From assembly GCF_000730565.1 (NCBI RefSeq), contig NZ_BBIQ01000006.1:124001-188000 (forward strand): a stretch of DNA of 64,000 bases. Reading direction: 5' to 3'. Below are positions 28,446 to 38,061 of the stretch, piece by piece. The notes below the pieces were generated by a model. The model did no database searches. It saw only the letters and a program-made list of their open reading frames with translations, and had not been told where the DNA came from. A program made the translations under genes and the position numbers. This DNA comes from Pseudomonas fulva NBRC 16637 = DSM 17717 (GTDB taxonomy: Bacteria; Pseudomonadota; Gammaproteobacteria; Pseudomonadales; Pseudomonadaceae). Position 1 is the first letter of the stretch; each line of letters starts with the position of its first letter.

Positions 28446-29751
28446 CAAGGTGCTCCGTCGGCAGGTCGAGCATGGCGCCTGCTTCATTCAAGGTAATGTC
28501 AGTGGCGCGCAGGGCGCCGAACCCCGGCAGGCGGGGATCACGCTGGTAAAGATCGTAGCGCCCGGGCGCGCAGGCCAGCAGCGTGGCCGGGGCGGTGTGG
28601 GCCAGGGCACAGGACCGGGGGCAGCCAGTAAGATGCACGCTGGCAGGCGCCCCGGGGCCCAATAATGCGGCCAATGCCACGGCGTCGGCCTTCGTCTCGC
28701 TCAAGGCCTTGGCACAGCCGCTGGCGCCGGTGCAGGCGCTGATGCGCACCAGGGGCTCGGCCGCGTGGCAGAGCAGCCCGACCGTCATCAGGCTGCGCTG
28801 CGCCTGGTCGAGGCCGCTGGGCGCCAGGTTGGGCAGCACCAGGCTCTGCCAGGGGGTCAAGCGCAGGCTGCTGTCGCCCTGTTCACGCGCGACACGCGCC
28901 GCCTCACGCAGCATGGCCGGGGTGAGCCGCCCCAGTGGCGGGGCCACGCCCAGCGCAACCCCACGCCGCTGAGGCAGTGCCCCCAGCCACGTCACCGGGC
29001 GAACCGGTCGGCACCAGCCCAGCACGGCGGGGTCTTGGCGCAACGCCACGCCAAGCCCACCGATGAAATCGGCTGCCGTGCAGGCCTGCAGCACATGCCG
29101 CATGCGCGACTGGGTTGGGGTGGCCAGGTCCAGAAAACGTTCGAGCACGGCGCGCACCAGGGTCAGGCCTTGGCTGAACGGCACCGCACCCAGTACGTCA
29201 CCCTCACCAAGGCTGCCGGCCAGGCCGAATGCGAGCCAGGGCCGCTGCTCAAGCTCAAGCACCGAAAGCCACAGGTCGTGCGGGTGATCGAGCATGGCCA
29301 GGCGTTCACCAGCATCGAGCTGAAGGGCGAACTTGGCCGACAACGCGTGAAAGCGTGGCGTGCCCTCGAGCAGGTCGAGGATCTGCCCTGCCAGCGGCCT
29401 GACGTCCAGCACCCCCGCTGGGTCAAGCCCGGCCAGGGGGCTGAGCATCAGGTTGCGAACATCGTCGCCGGCCGCTTCACGCGGGCCCAGCCCAGCGGCG
29501 AGCAGCGCCGCTACCAGGCCCGGGTGATCAGGCCCCACGCCACGGATCTGCAGGTTGCCCCGGTTGGTGGCCTCGATCACACCGCCTGCGAAGCGCTCGG
29601 CGGCGCTGGCGACGGCCTCGGCCTGCTGGGCCAGCAACACCCCGCCCGGCAGCTTGATCCGGCAGATGCCGCCATCCAGGGCGCTGACGATGCGCCACAA
29701 CCCCGGGCAAGCCGAGGGGCGAGGCGAACTGTAGGAAGCGTGAGGTGGCAT
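28438..29751 (-). CDS. cobG: Precorrin-3B synthase (oxygen-dependent CobG)
   Basis: Oxygen-dependent hydroxylation that prepares precorrin-3A for ring contraction. The 437 residues have two nitrite/sulphite-reductase-like ferredoxin and catalytic halves (GICRIKLPGGVLL, RGNLQIRGVGP-like). The Cys ligands CTGASGC and GCPRSC are those of a 4Fe-4S centre. The ATG at 29751 is chosen; a TTG six codons upstream is possible, and neither has a clear ribosome site. It is divergent from cobL across about 157 bases. Confidence 0.9.
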   Translation of the reverse strand: MPPHASYSSPRPSACPGLWRIVSALDGGICRIKLPGGVLLAQQAEAVASAAERFAGGVIEATNRGNLQIRGVGPDHPGLVAALLAAGLGPREAAGDDVRNLMLSPLAGLDPAGVLDVRPLAGQILDLLEGTPRFHALSAKFALQLDAGERLAMLDHPHDLWLSVLELEQRPWLAFGLAGSLGEGDVLGAVPFSQGLTLVRAVLERFLDLATPTQSRMRHVLQACTAADFIGGLGVALRQDPAVLGWCRPVRPVTWLGALPQRRGVALGVAPPLGRLTPAMLREAARVAREQGDSSLRLTPWQSLVLPNLAPSGLDQAQRSLMTVGLLCHAAEPLVRISACTGASGCAKALSETKADAVALAALLGPGAPASVHLTGCPRSCALAHTAPATLLACAPGRYDLYQRDPRLPGFGALRATDITLNEAGAMLDLPTEHLDD

Positions 29752-29908
29752 CGCTGAGGTGTCCGGCAATCCGTGAAACTGCGCTTGAGTGGAGAAGGCG
29801 CGGTATTATGCCTGCTTTGGCCGCCCGCATGAAAAGCCGGTGGTCGAGCATCTTTCGGGTAAAGGCACAATTGGGCGTGCTGCACACGCACGAACTCTAG
29901 AGGTATCA

Positions 29909-31120
29909 ATGGCACCCTGGCTGACGGTAGTAGGCATCGGCGAAGACGGTTTCAGCGGTCTGGGCAAACAAGCTCGCCGAGCGCTGCTCAGTGGCGCGCG
30001 GATTTTCGGCAGCCCCCGCCAGCTGGCCCTGCTGCCGCGTTGCGTGACCGGCGAACGGCTGCACTGGCCGAGCCCTTTTTCGCTCGCGCCCGTGCTTGCG
30101 CTGCGTGGCGCGCCTGTGTGCGTGCTGGCCAGTGGCGACCCGATGTTCTATGGGGTGGGCGCCAGCCTGGCGCGCCAGGTGCCTGCCGACGAGATGCAGG
30201 TGCTGTCGATGCCCTCCTCGTGCGCCCTGGCGGCTGCGCGCCTGGGTTGGGCGCTGCAGGACGTGCAGGTGGTGTCGCTGGTGGCAAGGCCTCTGGCCGC
30301 ACTCAACGCGCACCTGCATGGTGGGCTGCGTCTGCTGGTATTGAGCAACGATGGAGACAGCCCGGCGGCAATTGCAGCGTTGTTACGCGAACGGGGTTTC
30401 GGCCCCAGCCGCCTGTGGGTCTTCGAACACCTGGGTGGCGAGGCTCAGGGCCAGTTGCACGGGCATGCATCCACGTGGCAGCACGGGCAAACGGCCGCGC
30501 TCAACCTGGTGGCCATCGAGTGCGTGGCAGCGCCCGAAGCGCCGCGCCTGCACCGTCTGGCAGGCCTGCCCGATGACGCCTACCGGCATGACGGCCAACT
30601 GACCAAGCGCGATGTGCGCGCCATCACCCTGGGCCGGCTGGCCCCGGAGCCTGGGCAGCTGCTCTGGGACGTGGGCGCGGGCTGCGGCTCGATCGGCATC
30701 GAATGGATGCGTGCACACCCGGCATGCCGCGCCGTGGCCATCGAGGCCGACGAGGGCCGTCAGGGGTTGATCGAGTACAACCGCGATGCCTTGGGCGTGC
30801 CTGGTCTGCACCTGGTGCGCGGCAAGGCCCCCATGGCACTGGACGGGCTGGAACCCCCGCATGCGGTGTTCATTGGTGGCGGAGTCACCCGTCCAGGGGT
30901 TCTAGCCCACTGCTGGTCCAGCTTGCGCCCAGGCGGACGGCTGGTGGCCAACGCCGTGACGGTACAAAGCGAACTGGCCCTGGCCCACTTCAAGGAGCAG
31001 CACGGCGGCGAACTGACCCGCATCCATGTTGCCCATGCCCAGCCCCTGGGTGCCTTCGATACCTGGCGCCAAGCATTGCCCATCACATTGCTCGACGTGG
31101 TCAAGCCGGCCGATGCGTGA
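29909..31120 (+). CDS. cobL: Precorrin-6Y C5,15-methyltransferase (decarboxylating)
   Basis: Bifunctional enzyme of 403 residues. The N-terminal CbiE-like module ([27 protein letters not shown]) is followed by a C-terminal CbiT-like Rossmann methyltransferase ([18 protein letters not shown]). It methylates C5 and C15 and decarboxylates the acetate at C12. The ATG at 29909 matches the family start. First gene of cobL-cbiD-cobK. Confidence 0.94.
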   Translation: MAPWLTVVGIGEDGFSGLGKQARRALLSGARIFGSPRQLALLPRCVTGERLHWPSPFSLAPVLALRGAPVCVLASGDPMFYGVGASLARQVPADEMQVLSMPSSCALAAARLGWALQDVQVVSLVARPLAALNAHLHGGLRLLVLSNDGDSPAAIAALLRERGFGPSRLWVFEHLGGEAQGQLHGHASTWQHGQTAALNLVAIECVAAPEAPRLHRLAGLPDDAYRHDGQLTKRDVRAITLGRLAPEPGQLLWDVGAGCGSIGIEWMRAHPACRAVAIEADEGRQGLIEYNRDALGVPGLHLVRGKAPMALDGLEPPHAVFIGGGVTRPGVLAHCWSSLRPGGRLVANAVTVQSELALAHFKEQHGGELTRIHVAHAQPLGAFDTWRQALPITLLDVVKPADA

Positions 31121-32207
31121 AGAAACCCGCGAACAGGCCGCCCCGCTGCGCAGTGGCCTGACCACTGGCAGCTGCGCCACCGCGACCAGCCTGGCGGCAG
31201 CGCGTCTGCTGCTCACCGGTGCAGACAGCGACGCGGTGAGCATCACCCTGCCCAAGGGCAAGGTGGTGCAGATGCGCCTTGAGTTCTGCCGGCTGGTCGA
31301 CGATTACGCCGAAGCAGGCACCCTCAAGGACGCCGGCGACGACCCGGACGTGACCCACGGTGCACTGCTGTTCAGCCAGGTACGCCTGCGTGTCCAGCCC
31401 GGTGTGCACTTCGTCGCGGGCGCAGGCGTGGGCACCGTGACCCGGCCGGGGCTGGTTCTGGCAGTGGGCGAACCGGCCATCAACCCGGTGCCACGGCGCA
31501 TGATCACGGACCACCTGCAGGGCCTGGCCGTCGAATGCGGCTACACCGGCGGGTTCGAGGTCACCCTCAACGTGCGGGACGGTGAAGCCCTGGCGCTCAA
31601 GACCATGAACCCACGCCTGGGCATCCTCGGCGGCCTGTCGATCCTGGGCACCAGCGGTATCGTCCGCCCCTTCTCCTGCGCAGCCTACATTGCCTCCATC
31701 CATCAAGGTATCGATGTGGCACACACCAACGGCTACACCCACATCGCCGCGTGCACCGGCAACGCCAGTGAGGACACCATGCGTCGTGTCTACGGGCTGC
31801 CGGAAATCGCCCTGATCGAGATGGGCGACTTCGTGGGCGCGGTACTCAAGCACCTGCGCAAGGTCCCGGTGCCCCGCCTGACCCTGTGCGGAGGCTTTGG
31901 CAAGATCAGCAAGCTCGCCGCCGGGCACATGGACCTGCACAGCCGTCATTCGAGCATCGACCTGCCACAGTTGGCGGGCTGGGCGGCGGCAGGCGGGGCC
32001 GATCCGGCGCTTCAGGCAGCCATCGTGGCCGCCAACACCAGCCAGCAAGCCCTGGCGCTGGCCCATAGCGCGGGTGTGCAGTTGGGTGATGCCGTGTGCC
32101 AGCATGCCCTCGCCTTCGCCCGCAGCGTCGTGCCGGCGCAGGTCAGCGTCGAGGTGGTCGCCATCGACCGCCAGGGCGGCATCGTCGGCCGGGCGGGTCA
32201 GCCATGA
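31113..32207 (+). CDS. cbiD: Cobalt-precorrin-5B C1-methyltransferase
   Basis: The 364-residue CbiD type, not the unrelated CobF of the classical oxygen-dependent pathway. Signatures are [43 protein letters not shown] and [16 protein letters not shown]. It overlaps cobL by 8 bases and cobK by 4 bases. Its presence beside CobG makes the pathway a hybrid. Confidence 0.94.
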   Translation: MREETREQAAPLRSGLTTGSCATATSLAAARLLLTGADSDAVSITLPKGKVVQMRLEFCRLVDDYAEAGTLKDAGDDPDVTHGALLFSQVRLRVQPGVHFVAGAGVGTVTRPGLVLAVGEPAINPVPRRMITDHLQGLAVECGYTGGFEVTLNVRDGEALALKTMNPRLGILGGLSILGTSGIVRPFSCAAYIASIHQGIDVAHTNGYTHIAACTGNASEDTMRRVYGLPEIALIEMGDFVGAVLKHLRKVPVPRLTLCGGFGKISKLAAGHMDLHSRHSSIDLPQLAGWAAAGGADPALQAAIVAANTSQQALALAHSAGVQLGDAVCQHALAFARSVVPAQVSVEVVAIDRQGGIVGRAGQP

Positions 32208-32923
32208 ACGCGCGCATTCTGTTGCTCGGCGGCATTACCGAGGCGCTGGCCATCGCGCGCCTGCTGGGCCCAGACCACATCTACAGCCTGGCCGGCATCG
32301 GCCGGGTGCCCGACGACCTGCAGTGCCAAATACGCGTGGGCGGCTTCGGAGGGACCGAGGGGCTGGCCCAGTACCTGCGTGAAAACGGCATCACACTGCT
32401 GGTCGATGCCACCCACCCCTATGCCGCCCGTATCAGCGCCAACGCGGCCAGCGCCGCGCAGCGTGTCGGGATTCCTTGCTGGGCCCTGCACCGTCCAGCC
32501 TGGCAGGCACAAGCGGGGGATGACTGGCGAGAAGTGGAAGACTGGCCGGCGCTGATGCAGGGCATTGGGCCTTATGCCCGACCGCTGTTCACCCTGGGTC
32601 GGGAACCCCTGCAACACCTGGACGCCATCCCGGATGGCCAGTTCTGGACCCTGCGCGCCTTGCAGGCCTGCCCTGGCAATGCGCGCTGCGAGGTGATCGG
32701 TGCACGCGGGCCTTTCGACCTGGACCAGGAACGTGCGCTGTTCATCGACCGGCGCATCGACGTTCTGATCAGCAAGAACAGCGGCAGCGTCGCCACCGAA
32801 CCCAAGCTGGAGGTAGCCCGCGCGCTGGGTCTGCCGGTGTTCATTCTCAAGCGCCCGACATTGCCGATCACCGATCGGACGTTCCATGCCCTGCCGGAAC
32901 TGGTAGCGGCCTTGTTTGCTTAG
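32204..32923 (+). CDS. cobK: Precorrin-6A reductase
   Basis: NADPH reduction of the corrin macrocycle. The 239 residues start [33 protein letters not shown] and the late [16 protein letters not shown] are family motifs. The ATGA overlap with cbiD shows coupling. Last gene of the plus-strand cobalamin operon. Confidence 0.93.
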   Translation: MNARILLLGGITEALAIARLLGPDHIYSLAGIGRVPDDLQCQIRVGGFGGTEGLAQYLRENGITLLVDATHPYAARISANAASAAQRVGIPCWALHRPAWQAQAGDDWREVEDWPALMQGIGPYARPLFTLGREPLQHLDAIPDGQFWTLRALQACPGNARCEVIGARGPFDLDQERALFIDRRIDVLISKNSGSVATEPKLEVARALGLPVFILKRPTLPITDRTFHALPELVAALFA

Positions 32924-33060
32924 TGGCGAAAGCCCCTTGCATCGCGCCTAGTGGGGTTGGACTCCTACACACCCTTAGGCTTTTTCCGAGCGCCCGCAAG
33001 TGGCCATGTGTCGCAGTCCTGCCTTAAACTCGGGCGCCCCCCTCGGAAGACGTGCCTGAT

Positions 33061-33498
33061 ATGGAATTGCAATGGTGGATCTGGTTGGTGTTCGGCATCG
33101 CGCTGACGTTGCTCGAGCTGGTCTTGCCTACGTTCTTCATCCTCTGGTTCGGTATCGGCGCCGTGCTGGTGGCCTTGGTTTCCCTGGCGTTTCCAGGCCT
33201 GGAACTGGCCATGCAAGGGCTGCTCTGGGTCGTGCTGTCATCGCTGACTACCCTGCTGTGGTTCAAGGTGTTTCGCCGCAAGCAGCCCGATGAGCGCTGG
33301 ACCGCCGCCAGCGTGATCGGCGAGGTCGGCTTGCTGACCACAGGTGTGTCCGAGTTCCAGAAAGGCCGGGTGCGCTTCCAGAAGCCCGTATTGGGCAACG
33401 AGGAGTGGACCTGCATTGCCGATACCACCATCCCGGCAGGCGAGCGGGTACGCCTGATCGCCGTCGAAGGAAATACCGCCCGCGTCATGCGGGCCTGA
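33061..33498 (+). CDS. NfeD family membrane protein
   Basis: A 145-residue short NfeD: two or three hydrophobic segments (residues 4-70: WWIWLVFGIALTLLELVLP, then WFGIGAVLVALVSL) and a C-terminal OB-fold region (WTCIADTTIPAGERVRLIAV). Such proteins pair with SPFH/band-7 proteins in membrane microdomains; the next gene is exactly that partner. GGAAG lies 11 bases before the ATG. Confidence 0.88.
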   Translation: MELQWWIWLVFGIALTLLELVLPTFFILWFGIGAVLVALVSLAFPGLELAMQGLLWVVLSSLTTLLWFKVFRRKQPDERWTAASVIGEVGLLTTGVSEFQKGRVRFQKPVLGNEEWTCIADTTIPAGERVRLIAVEGNTARVMRA

Positions 33499-33523
33499 AT
33501 CCGTAAAAAAGGAATTTGTCATC

Positions 33524-34377
33524 ATGACCAGCCTCATCGTCGTCGGCGCCATCGCCCTGTTCGTACTGATCACCGTGTTCAAGGGGGTGCGCATTGTCCC
33601 CCAGGGCGAGGAATGGATCGTCGAGCGCCTGGGCCGCTACCACACCACCCTCAAGCCTGGCCTCAACGTCGTCATCCCCTACATGGACGTAGTCGCCTAT
33701 CGCCTGCCGACCAAGGACATCATCCTCGACGTGCAGGAACAGGAAATCATCACCCGCGACAACGCCGTCATCGTCGCCAACGCCCTGTGCTTCGCCAAGG
33801 TCATCGACCCGCAGAAGGCGTCCTATGGCGTGCAGAACTATGCCTTTGCCGTCACCAGCCTGACCATGACATCCCTGCGCGCAATCGTCGGCGCCATGGA
33901 CCTGGACGAAGCCCTCTCCAGCCGCGAACAGATCAAAGCGCGCCTGCGCGAGGCCATGTCCGAGCAGACCGAGGACTGGGGCGTAACCGTACGCTCGGTA
34001 GAAATCCAGGACATCAAGCCGTCCAGAACATGCAACTGGCCATGGAGCGCCAGGCGGCCGCCGAGCGGGAGCGCAAGGCCGACGTCACCCGTGCCGAAGG
34101 CGCCAAGCAGGCGGCAGTACTCGAAGCCGAAGCGCGCCTGCAAGCCGCCCGGCTGGATGCCGAGGCGCAGATCAGCCTGGCCGAAGCTTCGGCGCGGGCC
34201 ATCTCGCTGGTCACCGAAGCGGTCGGCAACGAAACCGTCCCGGCCATGTACCTGCTCGGTGAGCGCTACGTTGGCGCCATGGAAAACCTGGCGAGCAGCA
34301 CTAACGCCAAGGTGGTGGTACTGCCGGCCGACCTGCAGGAAACCGTACGCGGCCTGATGGGCCGCCACAAGGCCTGA
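33524..34377 (+). pseudogene. SPFH/band-7 (stomatin-like) gene with a one-base frameshift
   Basis: An N-terminal membrane anchor and SPFH domain read cleanly to codon 167 (VEIQDIKPS). From about 34025 the family-like sequence (MQLAMERQAAAERER, AISLVTEAVGNETVPAMYL, ending GLMGRHKA) continues in another frame, as if one base were lost. In the original frame translation runs on as an Arg/Pro-rich tail to 34357, giving 277 residues, close to the normal length of about 284, so the defect is easily missed. It may be a real mutation or a sequencing error. NfeD partner upstream. Confidence 0.88.
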
Positions 34378-34385
34378 ACCTGAAC

Positions 34386-34415
34386 GGCTTCGCGGTGCCA
34401 GAGCATCGCGAAGCC
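34386..34415 (+). terminator. Stem-loop after the band-7 gene, terminator-like
   Basis: A 13-bp stem (GGCTTCGCGGTGC with GCATCGCGAAGCC, one G-U pair) has a CAGA tetraloop. It starts 8 bases after the stop. No U tract follows, so it may act as a Rho-assisted or 3'-protecting hairpin. Confidence 0.5.
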
Positions 34416-34515
34416 AGCCGCCATGCACGCCACCTGCGTCACGTCACCGCACCCCGCCAAATTTGCTTATACTCGGCCGTACAATAGTCGCCACGATTCC
34501 TGACCGGATCTCTCC

Positions 34516-34905
34516 ATGCCCCCACGTCGGCACATCGCCTGGATAGCCTGCCTAGCGGTGCTGTTCAACCTGCTGGCCATGCCGTTGTCCTCTGCTGCGC
34601 CCAAAGGCCCGGCAGAGCAACTGCTGTGGGGGGCGTTCTGTTCCAGCATGGCCAACAACGCCAAGGTCGATGTGCAGGCCCTGGCCAAGATCGACCTGGG
34701 TCCGCAAAGCGATGACAGCGCCAGCACGATGCACTGCTGGTGCTGCCTGGGTGCTGCGCCGCCGCTCGCATCAGGCGGCCAAGCGTTACAACTGCATGCC
34801 CCGCCTGTGCGTCTTGCCGGCCCACTGTCGTTGGATGCGCCACCCACGCCTACGCCGCGCCAGCTCCGGCCCGCGCTCAATCCCCGTGCCTCCCCGCTTG
34901 CCTGA
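34516..34905 (+). CDS. DUF2946-type copper-locus protein
   Basis: A 129-residue protein with an N-terminal signal/membrane segment (IAWIACLAVLFNLLAM) and the Cys motif HCWCC near residue 76, which resembles the HxxYC motif of DUF2946. The Pro-rich C-terminus is disordered. It opens a cluster with a PCu(A)C chaperone and an OprC-type receptor, so a periplasmic copper role is inferred from context. Confidence 0.7.
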   Translation: MPPRRHIAWIACLAVLFNLLAMPLSSAAPKGPAEQLLWGAFCSSMANNAKVDVQALAKIDLGPQSDDSASTMHCWCCLGAAPPLASGGQALQLHAPPVRLAGPLSLDAPPTPTPRQLRPALNPRASPLA

Positions 34906-34952
34906 GTGTTTCTCGCTGTCTGCCTGAACCTCATTTCATCGGGACATCCATC

Positions 34953-35432
34953 ATGCTCAAGCACGCCCTTGCCGTGGCCGCCCTCCTGCTGCCCGCCGTC
35001 TTCGCCCATGCTCACGAATACACCGTGGGCGACCTGCATATCGCTCATCCCTGGTCTTTGCAGCTGCCGCCCAATGCCCCCAACGTCGCCGCGTATTTCG
35101 TGGTGCACAACAATGGCAACACCGATGACCGCCTGCTGAGCGCCGAGTCCCCTATCAGCGATGACACCCAGTTGCATGCGCACGCCATGAGCGCGGCCGG
35201 TGCCATGCGCATGCAGCAAGTGCCAAACGTAGTAGTGCCTGCAGGCAAGGATCTGGTGTTCGCGCCCAGCGCTTACCATGTGATGCTCATGCAGCCCAAG
35301 GATCGCAGCCTGCTGACCGATGGCCAGCGTTTCCCGCTGACCCTTCGCTTCGAGAAAGCTGGCCCCGTCACCGTGCAAGTGGCGGTGCAGAAAGCGCCGC
35401 CGACCGGCCAGCCGCAGGCCCATCAGCACTGA
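34953..35432 (+). CDS. PCu(A)C periplasmic copper chaperone
   Basis: The 159-residue secreted protein (signal to about residue 20, AHA) carries the Cu(I)-binding pattern of the family: HAHAM...MRM with the later HVMLMQPK. It probably hands copper to periplasmic cuproenzymes such as cytochrome oxidase. The His-rich end QAHQH adds possible ligands. It lies between two DUF2946 genes. Confidence 0.9.
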   Translation: MLKHALAVAALLLPAVFAHAHEYTVGDLHIAHPWSLQLPPNAPNVAAYFVVHNNGNTDDRLLSAESPISDDTQLHAHAMSAAGAMRMQQVPNVVVPAGKDLVFAPSAYHVMLMQPKDRSLLTDGQRFPLTLRFEKAGPVTVQVAVQKAPPTGQPQAHQH

Positions 35433-35451
35433 TTGGCGCTGACAGGGCGTG

Positions 35452-35883
35452 ATGCGCTCGCTGCCACACCGCCAGCCCCGTACCACCCGCCCTGATCGCA
35501 GGCGCGCCGGTGGCGGATGGCTGAGCCTGTTCGCCATGTGGATGATTTTCATCGGGCCGCTGGTTTCCCAGTCGATGCCCATGGACCACCACGGCGGCGG
35601 CATGGCCATGCCGATGGACATGCCGATGCCGGCTGCTCATCAGCATGGCGACGCTCATCACGGCCCGAGCCAGGACGGCCAGCTTCATGTGATGTGGGAG
35701 AAGTGCGGCTATTGCAGCCTGTTGTTCAACTGCCCTGCATTGCCCCAGGCGCTCAGCCCGCTCAACCTGGCAGCCGCCCTGCCTCAAGTCCACCTTCAGC
35801 CTGCCACGCGCCACGGGCATGCCAGGCAGGCCGTCTTCCCCGGCGCCCGCAGCCGCGCGCCGCCTGCATCGATCAGTGTTTGA
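35452..35883 (+). CDS. DUF2946 protein, His/Met-rich
   Basis: A 143-residue protein with one hydrophobic segment (LSLFAMWMIFIGPLV). A His/Met-rich stretch follows (MDHHGGGMAMPMDMPMP, HQHGDAHH) and the DUF2946 motif WEKCGYCSLL. The residues suit copper binding. It lies 62 bases before the OprC-type receptor gene. The ATG at 35452 is chosen over a GTG one codon earlier. Confidence 0.78.
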   Translation: MRSLPHRQPRTTRPDRRRAGGGWLSLFAMWMIFIGPLVSQSMPMDHHGGGMAMPMDMPMPAAHQHGDAHHGPSQDGQLHVMWEKCGYCSLLFNCPALPQALSPLNLAAALPQVHLQPATRHGHARQAVFPGARSRAPPASISV

Positions 35884-35893
35884 CCCGTTTGCG

Positions 35894-35915
35894 CGCGAAG
35901 CCTGATCGCTTCGCG
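35894..35915 (+). repeat. Hairpin CGCGAAGC/GCTTCGCG before the copper receptor gene
   Basis: A perfect 8-bp inverted repeat with a 6-base loop lies between the stop of the DUF2946 gene and the receptor start. It resembles the stem after the band-7 gene, so it may belong to a common dispersed Pseudomonas motif. Partial termination or 5' stabilisation is possible. Confidence 0.4.
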
Positions 35916-35945
35916 TCTTCTCACGACTGATCGACTGGAATCCTT

Positions 35946-38006
35946 ATGTCCGGCTGCACCCCTCTTTTGTCCCTGCGCGGGACCATCGCCGCCCTGTGTG
36001 GCTCGTTGTTGACGCCTGTCGCACTGGCGGCAGACCCTGGTCACCTTGCCCATTCATCCGATGTACCTGAACTCGGCCCTACGGTGATCACCGCCATCGC
36101 CCCCAGTTCGCCACTGACCGTGGTCACCAACCCCAAGGACCCTCGCCAGCCCGTGCCGGCCAGTGACGGTGCCGATTACCTGAAAACCATCCCCGGTTTT
36201 TCGGCCATTCGTGCCGGAGGCACCAACGGCGACCCAGTACTGCGCGGCATGTTCGGCTCGCGGCTGAACATCCTCACCAATGGCGGGCTGATGCTGGGCG
36301 CCTGCCCTAACCGCATGGATGCCCCAACCTCGTACATCGCCCCGGAAACCTACGACCGACTGACCGTGATCAAGGGCCCACAGAGCGTGATCTGGGGGCC
36401 GGGCGGCTCGGCAGGCACCGTCCTGTTCGAGCGTGATCCCGAGGCATTCGGTACCCTTGGCAGCCGCGTCAATGCCAGCCTGCTCACCGGCTCCAATGGC
36501 CGCTTCGACAAGGTGCTGGACGCTGCTGCCGGCAACAGCCAGGCCTATGCCCGTTTCGTCGGCAATCAGTCGCGCGCTGATGACTACCACGACGGGGCTG
36601 GCGATTCGGTACCGTCGCGCTGGGAAAAGTGGAACGGCGATGTCGCCTTGGGCTGGACGCCCGATGCCGATACATTGCTCGAACTCACCGCGGGCAAGGG
36701 CGATGGGGAGGCGCGCTATGCCGGTCGGGGCATGGACGGTTCGCAGTTCAAGCGTGAAAGCCTGGGCCTGCGCTTTGAAAAGTCCAACCTGGGCGAGGTC
36801 CTCGACAAGCTCGAAGCCCAGGCTTATTACAACTATGCCGACCATGTAATGGACAACTACAGCCTGCGCACACCCTCTGGCAGCGGCATGATGGGCATGC
36901 CAATGGTCAGCAACGTCGACCGCCGCACGATGGGCGCACGCATCAAGGCGACCTGGCGCTGGGCCGATGTGCAGTTGATCAGCGGTATCGACGCGCAGAC
37001 CAACGCGCATCGCCAGCGCGGCGGCATGGGTGTAGACGCGCACAAAGGCCAGGCCTGGACCAAGGATGCCGATTTCCACAATTACGGCGTGTTCGGCGAG
37101 CTGACCTGGTCGCTCAGCGGCGACGACCGGGTCATCACCGGTGCCCGCCTGGACCGCGCGTCTGCGCGGGATCTGCGTCAGGCCAGTCCGACCCGCAACG
37201 ACACCCGCGCCGACACGCTGCCCAGCGGCTTCGTGCGCTATGAACACGACATGGCAGCCCTGCCGGCAACGGCCTACATTGGCCTTGGGCACGCCCAGCG
37301 CTTCCCGGACTACTGGGAGCTGTTTTCGCCGAAGACGGCGCCCACCGGGTCGGTCAATGCCTTCGACGGCATCAAGCCCGAGAAAACGACCCAGCTCGAC
37401 TTTGGTGTCCAGTACCGTAGCGAACGGCTTGAAGCCTGGGCTTCGGGCTATGTCGGTCAGATCCGCGACTACATTTTGTTCGACTACCGCACCGGCATGA
37501 TGGGCATGGGGGCTTCAAAGGCGCAGAACATCGACGCCCGCATAATGGGTGGCGAGGTGGGTGCGGCCTACTCGCTGAGCGATACCTGGAAGGCCGATGC
37601 CACGCTGGCCTACGCCTGGGGCAAGAACAGCAGCGACGGCAAGGCGCTGCCCCAGATGCCGCCCCTGGAAAGCCGCCTGGGCCTGACGTACAGCCGCGAT
37701 GCATGGAGTGCAGGTGCGCTCTGGCGGCTGGTCGCGGCGCAGAACCGCATCGCCTTCAACCAGGGCAATGTGGTCGGCAAGGACTATGACGCCAGTGCAG
37801 GGTTTGGGGTGTTCTCGCTCAACGGCGCGTACAAGGTCAGTAAAAATCTGAAACTCAGCGCCGGGGTCGACAATCTGTTCGACAAGACCTACGCCGAACA
37901 CCTGAACCTGGCAGGCAACGCCGGTTTCGGCTACCCGGCCAGCGACCCTCAACCGGTCAACGAGCCCGGCCGGACCGTCTGGACCAAAGTCGATTTCAGC
38001 TTCTGA
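35946..38006 (+). CDS. oprC: TonB-dependent copper receptor, OprC type
   Basis: Outer-membrane receptor of 686 residues: signal to about residue 29 (ALA), plug domain (PGFSAIRAGGTNGDPVLRG), then a 22-strand barrel ending in the aromatic FSF. It carries CPNRM (Cys120, Met124) and HVM (His300, Met302), matching the CxxxM and HxM copper ligands known for P. aeruginosa OprC. Genes around it are copper-related, and the PepSY gene follows. Confidence 0.9.
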   Translation: MSGCTPLLSLRGTIAALCGSLLTPVALAADPGHLAHSSDVPELGPTVITAIAPSSPLTVVTNPKDPRQPVPASDGADYLKTIPGFSAIRAGGTNGDPVLRGMFGSRLNILTNGGLMLGACPNRMDAPTSYIAPETYDRLTVIKGPQSVIWGPGGSAGTVLFERDPEAFGTLGSRVNASLLTGSNGRFDKVLDAAAGNSQAYARFVGNQSRADDYHDGAGDSVPSRWEKWNGDVALGWTPDADTLLELTAGKGDGEARYAGRGMDGSQFKRESLGLRFEKSNLGEVLDKLEAQAYYNYADHVMDNYSLRTPSGSGMMGMPMVSNVDRRTMGARIKATWRWADVQLISGIDAQTNAHRQRGGMGVDAHKGQAWTKDADFHNYGVFGELTWSLSGDDRVITGARLDRASARDLRQASPTRNDTRADTLPSGFVRYEHDMAALPATAYIGLGHAQRFPDYWELFSPKTAPTGSVNAFDGIKPEKTTQLDFGVQYRSERLEAWASGYVGQIRDYILFDYRTGMMGMGASKAQNIDARIMGGEVGAAYSLSDTWKADATLAYAWGKNSSDGKALPQMPPLESRLGLTYSRDAWSAGALWRLVAAQNRIAFNQGNVVGKDYDASAGFGVFSLNGAYKVSKNLKLSAGVDNLFDKTYAEHLNLAGNAGFGYPASDPQPVNEPGRTVWTKVDFSF

Positions 38007-38061
38007 CATCCACCGCGGGCGCGGCAGTGACCGCGCCCTGTGCGTTTACCTGGAGGTTCCC

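Noticed and set aside
29752-29908. Cobalamin riboswitch between cobG and cobL
   Set aside because: The gap is short and I see no B12-box-like conserved core or suitable terminator on either strand.
33524-34357. Intact 277-residue band-7 protein
   Set aside because: The part after codon 167 is Arg/Pro-rich and unlike the family, whereas the family sequence continues in another frame.
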